From contig NZ_JACRSR010000007.1 of the NCBI RefSeq assembly GCF_014384795.1, positions 1 to 64,000 of the forward strand: 64,000 bases of DNA, written 5' to 3'. The stretch is from Gehongia tenuis. GTDB lineage: Bacteria; Bacillota; Clostridia; Christensenellales; NSJ-53. A program made the position numbers and the translations under genes. Numbering within the stretch: the stretch's first letter is position 1; each line of letters begins with the position of its first letter. The notes beneath the pieces are model-generated. The model saw only the letters and a list, made by a program, of their open reading frames with translations. It ran no database searches and was not told the origin of the DNA. Shown one piece after another: positions 60,306 through 64,000 of the stretch.

Positions 60306-60752
60306 CTAACCTCCAAACAGTATGGATAACAGCCCCACCAAAATGGAACTGGAAATACCGTACACCAATACGGGTCCGGCCAGGGTAAACAGCTTGGCGC
60401 CCACACCCATCACCAGACCTTCCCGCTTGAACTCCATGGCCGGCGCCACGATGGAGTTGGCAAAGCCTGTGATGGGCACCACTGAACCGGCCCCGGCAAA
60501 CTTGCCGATTTGATCATAGATGCCTACGCCCGTCAGCGTGGCGCCTAAAAAGACCAGGATGATGGCGGTAAAGGACGAGGCCAGATCCTGGGCCAGGGCC
60601 AGCACGTCCGTCGCGATATAGCTGATAAACTGGCCAATGGTGCAGATGATTCCGCCGACCACGAAGGCCCTCAGCATGTTCCTGCCCAAAGAGAAATGTT
60701 TGGGCATGCTTTCTTCCACATATTTTTGATAGCGGACTTTCTTTTGTTCCAA
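60306..60752 (-). CDS. spoVAC: stage V sporulation protein AC
   Basis: 148 residues, TTG start with AGGAGG. Mechanosensitive channel-like subunit for dipicolinic acid. N-terminal cytosolic helix (VRYQKYVEESMPKHFSLGRN), then FVVGGIICTIGQFI, YDQIGKFAGAGSVVPITGFANSIVAPAMEFKREG, typical of the family. The Shine-Dalgarno overlaps the stop region of the small ORF at 60755-60877. Confidence 0.95.
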   Translation of the reverse strand: MEQKKVRYQKYVEESMPKHFSLGRNMLRAFVVGGIICTIGQFISYIATDVLALAQDLASSFTAIILVFLGATLTGVGIYDQIGKFAGAGSVVPITGFANSIVAPAMEFKREGLVMGVGAKLFTLAGPVLVYGISSSILVGLLSILFGG

Positions 60753-60754
60753 TC

Positions 60755-60877
60755 CTATTCCTCCTTCGTTTGGTGACGCACCGAGGCTTCCTCCGCGTAG
60801 CCGCGAAACCGCTGTTCCTTTTCGTGGGGGGTCCTCAATTGCGAAAAATCATAAGTGAAGATCTTGTGTAATTCCAT
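60755..60877 (-). CDS. putative 40-residue protein inside the spoVA operon
   Basis: ATG at 60877 preceded by AAAGAGG; encodes a charged, soluble peptide (begins MELHKIFTYDFSQLRTPHEK) ending in TAG that overlaps the spoVAC ribosome-binding site. It lies in the 156-bp gap between spoVAB and spoVAC, so translational coupling is likely. I know of no named equivalent. Codon use is consistent with neighbours. Confidence 0.55.
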   Translation of the reverse strand: MELHKIFTYDFSQLRTPHEKEQRFRGYAEEASVRHQTKEE

Positions 60878-60908
60878 TCTTACAGCCTCTTTCTCCAATG
60901 TTCACACC

Positions 60909-61325
60909 TTATTGTAACCAAAAGAGCCAATAAAATAGCGATCCCACCGATTTTCCAAGCAGAAGAGCAATCAAAAGGGCTTTGACAAACCAGGTGATAT
61001 GGAGCCGCCGTGTAAAGATGGGAATCACGTCCAACACCTCGGACAAGGCGCTCGCCACCATGCCAATATAGGCGCCCGAAAAGGCGCCCACGATCACCGC
61101 CGCCCATCTTGGCAGCATGAGATGGAATCCGCTTACGGAGGCAAAGGCAAATACCCCGGCGCCAAGGGCCACGCACCAGGCACAAAATTTTTCGTAGGTC
61201 ATGCTGTTCATTCGGTCCGCCAGCCGGGTGATCAGTTTTAAGATAGAAAAAAAGGCGCCCAATGCGCCTCCTGCCACCAAGCCCATCCCCAGTCCCACAA
61301 ATCCCAAAACCAAATTAGCTCCCAT
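60909..61325 (-). CDS. spoVAB: stage V sporulation protein AB
   Basis: 138 residues from ATG 61325, which overlaps the spoVAA stop. Four or five hydrophobic segments; GFVGLGMGLVAGGALGAFFSILKLITRLADRMNS and SGAYIGMVASALSEVLDVIPIFTRRLHI are family features. Membrane component of the dipicolinic-acid transport complex. Confidence 0.92.
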   Translation of the reverse strand: MGANLVLGFVGLGMGLVAGGALGAFFSILKLITRLADRMNSMTYEKFCAWCVALGAGVFAFASVSGFHLMLPRWAAVIVGAFSGAYIGMVASALSEVLDVIPIFTRRLHITWFVKALLIALLLGKSVGSLFYWLFWLQ

Positions 61326-61905
61326 CGCCGTTTTCCGCCTTCGTTTTTTTGTAGTCGTCCATTTGCTCCTGAAAGGTCTGATATTCAAGCTCCAACGGAC
61401 TTGGATCCTTCTTTTTCTTCATGGCCGGAATCAGATTGAAAAAGATGGCGATTCCGCCCGCAAGGCCCAAGCTGTAAGGGATGCTCACCCACAGCAGGTT
61501 TTCCACTTCTTCGCCGGTGACCATGAACGCCAATCTTTTATGAACATCCACCATATTCACATCCTCATGGAAATTGAGAATGGCCATGCCGCCCCCGATA
61601 AACATCAGAAGGGCGATCATGACCGCCAGCGTCCAGCCCCAAACCCCCGCCTTTTTCTTCTCTTTTTCGTACTGGATCCAGCAAAAGGCCGAACCCACGG
61701 ATTGGATCTCTTCCTCGGGCAGACGGCGCTTAAGGCTGCGGATCACCTCCAGCACATCCACCTTCACCAGGGATTTCTCCAAAGTAAACAGGGGGAAATC
61801 CGGCTTATCCACGCCATCATCCCGCCATACCCGGGCAATATCCCCCAGCCAAACCTCCTGACCGGGCTTCAGCTTCACATCCTCCATCAGCTCCACGTAA
61901 ATCAA
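61315..61905 (-). CDS. spoVAA: stage V sporulation protein AA
   Basis: 196 residues if it starts at the TTG at 61905, preceded by GAGGAGG; the protein then begins with the family-like IYVELMEDVKLKPGQEVWLGDIARVW. In-frame ATGs at 61920 and 61935 have no Shine-Dalgarno. N-terminal soluble domain and two or three C-terminal membrane helices (VWGWTLAVMIALLMFIGGGMAI, PYSLGLAGGIAIFFNLI). Overlaps spoVAB by 11 bp. Confidence 0.92.
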   Translation of the reverse strand: MIYVELMEDVKLKPGQEVWLGDIARVWRDDGVDKPDFPLFTLEKSLVKVDVLEVIRSLKRRLPEEEIQSVGSAFCWIQYEKEKKKAGVWGWTLAVMIALLMFIGGGMAILNFHEDVNMVDVHKRLAFMVTGEEVENLLWVSIPYSLGLAGGIAIFFNLIPAMKKKKDPSPLELEYQTFQEQMDDYKKTKAENGDGS

Positions 61906-62053
61906 TTCGAGCCTCCTCATACACCAATAAAGCATCGCTGGGTTTCTTGCTGGGCGTGCGAGTGAACAGGAACACTGCCGCCGCCGTCAGCAGCACCACG
62001 ACAATTGCCACAATCCAAAACCGCCTGTGGCCGCGCACTTTTCTGGCCTCCAT
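61817..62053 (-). CDS. putative small membrane protein at the head of the spoVA operon
   Basis: 78 residues from ATG 62053 (GGAGG, 8 bp). A basic N-terminus is followed by one strong transmembrane helix (FWIVAIVVVLLTAAAVFLF) and a polar tail. The last 30 codons overlap spoVAA out of frame, so translation could couple the two. It directly follows the SigG-like promoter. I do not recognise it; the real product might be shorter, or the region could be spoVAA leader. Confidence 0.5.
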   Translation of the reverse strand: MEARKVRGHRRFWIVAIVVVLLTAAAVFLFTRTPSKKPSDALLVYEEARIDLRGADGGCEAEARSGGLAGGYCPGMAG

Positions 62054-62073
62054 ATCCGGCCCTCCTTTGTTGT

Positions 62074-62103
62074 TAGTATGGCCCACTCTCCCATTTTTAT
62101 CCG
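62074..62103 (-). promoter_or_regulatory. candidate SigG promoter of the spoVA operon
   Basis: CGGATA (62098-62103), 17 bp, CATACTA (62074-62080) on the minus strand, between sigF and the small membrane gene. spoVA is a known SigG target in Bacillus, so this serves as the internal reference for forespore promoters in this genome. Confidence 0.65.
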
Positions 62104-62137
62104 AAAAAACGAGCGGCGCCAACGTTTCTATGACGTT

Positions 62138-62887
62138 TTATGCGCCGCCCGCTGCTTCCCGCATCTTGCTTAAAATTTTGGTCTCCAGCCTGGAGACCTG
62201 AACCTGGGACACGCCCAAAACTCTAGCGATCTGGCTTTGGGTCTGATCCTTGAAAAATCTGAGGATAATAATCTGACGCTCTCTGGGCGAAAGCTTGGCA
62301 ATGAGCTCCCTGAGCAGTATTCGGTCGATCACCTGGGGTCCGCTGTCATCCTCAGCGATTCGATCCATCATGAGCACCGGCGAATTGGAGTTCCCGCCAT
62401 CGTTCACCGGCTCAAAGATGGACACGGGCGAGCGAATGGATTCGAGGGCCACCGCGGCTTCCTCCGGCTCCATTTCCAGCCTGGTTGCCACCTCCTGGAT
62501 GGTGGGATCCCGTCCCAGTTCCTTTTTCATTTGCTCCTGCACCGCAAGGATCTTGAAAGCCTGTTCCTTGACCGAGCGGCTCACCTTGACCATGCCGTCA
62601 TCCCGGAGGAAACGCTTGATTTCTCCGGCGATCATGGGAACCGCATAGGTGGAAAAGCGGACGTTGTACTGCAAATCATAGTTTTGCACGGCCTTGACCA
62701 GCCCAAGGCAACCGATCTGAAACAGATCATCATAGTCCACCCCTCGATTGAGGAACTTCTTGACGATGCTCTTCACCAATGCAATATTCCGTTCCACCAT
62801 GGTTTCCGAAGCTTCCTCATCCCCCTGCTGGGCCCGCTTGATCAGCGCAATGGCCTCTTCATGGGTCAGGAGAACCTCCCTACTCAT
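62138..62887 (-). CDS. sigF: RNA polymerase sigma-F factor
   Basis: 249 residues. First forespore-specific sigma factor. Region 2: [34 protein letters not shown] and [24 protein letters not shown]; region 4: [40 protein letters not shown] overlaps spoIIAB by 8 bp. Third gene of spoIIA operon. SigG is very similar, but the spoIIAA-spoIIAB context identifies SigF. Confidence 0.97.
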   Translation of the reverse strand: MSREVLLTHEEAIALIKRAQQGDEEASETMVERNIALVKSIVKKFLNRGVDYDDLFQIGCLGLVKAVQNYDLQYNVRFSTYAVPMIAGEIKRFLRDDGMVKVSRSVKEQAFKILAVQEQMKKELGRDPTIQEVATRLEMEPEEAAVALESIRSPVSIFEPVNDGGNSNSPVLMMDRIAEDDSGPQVIDRILLRELIAKLSPRERQIIILRFFKDQTQSQIARVLGVSQVQVSRLETKILSKMREAAGGA

Positions 62888-63338
62888 GATCCGATGTTTC
62901 CCTCTCCTTGGCCGCCTTGATCGCCTTCAGCATGAACACCTTGGTGCCCTTATCCTTGCCGGAAGTCACCTCCACCTTATCCATGAAGGTCTCCATTACC
63001 GTAAAGCCCATGCCGGAACGCTCAAGATCCGGTTTGGACGTATAGAAGGGTTCCCTGGCCTGATCCACATCGTCAATGCCGCAGCCCTGATCGATGACCT
63101 CAAAGGCCACCACCGAGCCGCGGATCACCCCATGGATCTCCACCATCCTCTTGCCATCGCATTCATAGCCATGAATGATGGCGTTGGTCACCGCTTCCGA
63201 TACCGCCATTTTGATGTCCGCCAGTTCCTCCAAAGTGGGATTGAGCTGGGCCGCAAAAGCCCCGGCCACCGCTCTTGCAAAGGCTTCGTTTTCCGAGATG
63301 CTCAAGATCTCCAGCCGCATTTCATTCTTGATTTCCAT
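62880..63338 (-). CDS. spoIIAB: anti-sigma F factor / serine kinase SpoIIAB
   Basis: 152 residues. GHKL ATPase fold: N-box [17 protein letters not shown]1 [18 protein letters not shown]2 [11 protein letters not shown]. Holds SigF inactive and phosphorylates SpoIIAA. 19 bp downstream of spoIIAA. Confidence 0.97.
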   Translation of the reverse strand: MEIKNEMRLEILSISENEAFARAVAGAFAAQLNPTLEELADIKMAVSEAVTNAIIHGYECDGKRMVEIHGVIRGSVVAFEVIDQGCGIDDVDQAREPFYTSKPDLERSGMGFTVMETFMDKVEVTSGKDKGTKVFMLKAIKAAKERETSDHE

Positions 63339-63357
63339 GCTTCTTCCTCCTGCCCCC

Positions 63358-63663
63358 TTACAGCTTTTCCACGACCTGATAGAGTCCAGACATCTTAAAG
63401 ATGTGGTCCACCCGGTCGGATACGTTCTTCACACCCACCGAACCGCCCCGCTTTTTCAGCGTGCGATAGCGGCCCAGCACCACACCGATGCCGCTGGAAT
63501 CCATAAAATGAACTCCCGCCATATCCAGCACCAGCCGGCGTACCTCGGGATTCATGATCAGCTCATCCAATTCTTCCTTTACCGTGACTGCGGAATGATG
63601 ATCCAGCTCACCTTCCAGCACCACCACCACTTCCTCGTGGTTTGAAATGGGCTCAACCTGCAT
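63358..63663 (-). CDS. spoIIAA: anti-sigma F factor antagonist SpoIIAA
   Basis: 101 residues from ATG 63663 (AAAGGAGG; in-frame upstream starts lie in the promoter region). STAS domain; the phosphorylated serine lies in [15 protein letters not shown] (Ser56 here, Ser58 in Bacillus). Unphosphorylated SpoIIAA binds SpoIIAB and frees SigF in the forespore. Confidence 0.96.
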   Translation of the reverse strand: MQVEPISNHEEVVVVLEGELDHHSAVTVKEELDELIMNPEVRRLVLDMAGVHFMDSSGIGVVLGRYRTLKKRGGSVGVKNVSDRVDHIFKMSGLYQVVEKL

Positions 63664-63688
63664 GCTAAAACCTCCTTTAACGTCCCAA

Positions 63689-63716
63689 GATTTCGATAAC
63701 GCCAAGGTGAGTTCCT
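63689..63716 (-). promoter_or_regulatory. candidate SigH promoter of the spoIIA operon
   Basis: AGGAACT (63710-63716), 14 bp, CGAAATC (63689-63695) compared with the SigH pattern AGGAWWT-12/14-RnnGAAT. It has mismatches in both elements but the right spacing and a leader of about 20 nt; spoIIA is SigH-dependent in Bacillus. Confidence 0.35.
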
Positions 63717-63786
63717 GTTGCGAAAAGGGACCGCTTTTGCCTTGTTTCCGTAAGTTTTGTCGAACTGGTTCTAAAGGGGATGCCAT

Positions 63787-64000
63787 GACTGTTTTTTTAA
63801 TAAAAAAAGACCCGGCTTTCTGTTAGCGCGCCTGATAAGAAGCAATTTAAAAAATGCAGAGGATTATCGGGCTTTGCAATAGGCAACCGTGTCTGAAAAT
63901 ATGCTGAATGTGGCTCTGAGAGCAAGATGCAAACTATGATGAGGGATTAATCGGAACTTGAAGCTGGTATTTCCATTTCAAGACGCCGGATATTATGATC
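63787..64000. other. window end: no supported gene
   Basis: About 210 bp, more AT-rich than the neighbouring coding regions, with short A and T tracts at 63790-63806. No ORF with a Shine-Dalgarno, no tRNA and no terminator that I can support. A gene upstream of spoIIAA (dacF in Bacillus) would be expected beyond the edge. Confidence 0.5.

Noticed and set aside
1..64000. CRISPR array, prophage, toxin-antitoxin or restriction system
   Set aside because: I looked for regularly spaced repeats, Cas, phage structural and paired small toxin genes on both strands and saw none.

Overview
The window is a chromosomal segment of an endospore-forming Clostridia-type member of the Bacillota with a fairly high GC content outside one AT-rich block. 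The evidence is a full spoIIAA-spoIIAB-sigF / spoVA gene set, a glycine T-box leader, clostridial families (DUF4364, DUF421/DUF4363, a minimal SufC/SufB pair), a meso-diaminopimelate dehydrogenase, and consensus SigA promoters and intrinsic terminators throughout. I do not assign a genus. Small-site coordinates were read by eye and may be off by a base or two.

Layout. 1-560: the extreme 5' end of a 16S rRNA gene (minus strand) with its tandem promoters and two terminators. 559-15,200 (minus strand): a membrane-anchored XRE regulator, greA-lysS, dusB, a HAD hydrolase, a MATE exporter, a GNAT enzyme, a glycosyltransferase, a large SH3b/amidase cell-wall enzyme and a RocB-type peptidase. 15,424-20,200: tRNA-Glu, a non-homologous end-joining locus (split ligase and polymerase genes facing ku), tRNA-Gln, a methyltransferase, DUF4364, then tRNA-Val directly abutting a 6S RNA. 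20,183-29,000: sirtuin, a conserved small protein, a polyprenyl-phosphate sugar transferase, tRNA-Val, the DUF421-DUF4363 pair, and uvrBA.

29,060-40,690 is a visibly AT-rich island holding a ten-gene surface polysaccharide operon on the minus strand. It encodes UDP-L-FucNAc synthesis (WbjB/C/D = FnlABC = CapEFG), a WbpG/WbuX-type amidotransferase, a WbuB-like transferase, an IspD/TarI-type cytidylyltransferase, an epimerase-type SDR, a TagB/TarF-like polyol-phosphate transferase, another glycosyltransferase and a Wzx flippase. Near-identical 31-bp direct repeats, which are also terminators, bound it exactly. No polymerase (Wzy), integrase or transposase is visible.

40,713-58,800: SufCB (SMS-like), diaminopimelate dehydrogenase, a cupin regulator with an acyl-CoA ligase, an ABC exporter, ECF transporter-coaX-cupin, TspO, glycerate kinase, T-box-glyS, and the nadD-yqeK-rsfS and obg-yhbY groups. 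58,911-63,663: the sporulation operons.

The most interesting inferences are forespore (SigG-like) promoters in front of ku, the ligase gene and DUF421, with the spoVA promoter as an internal reference; the tRNA-Val/6S RNA tandem; the repeat-bounded polysaccharide island; a catalytic amidase domain split by about 300 residues; and unannotated short ORFs in the spoVA operon. I found no CRISPR array, prophage or insertion sequence.
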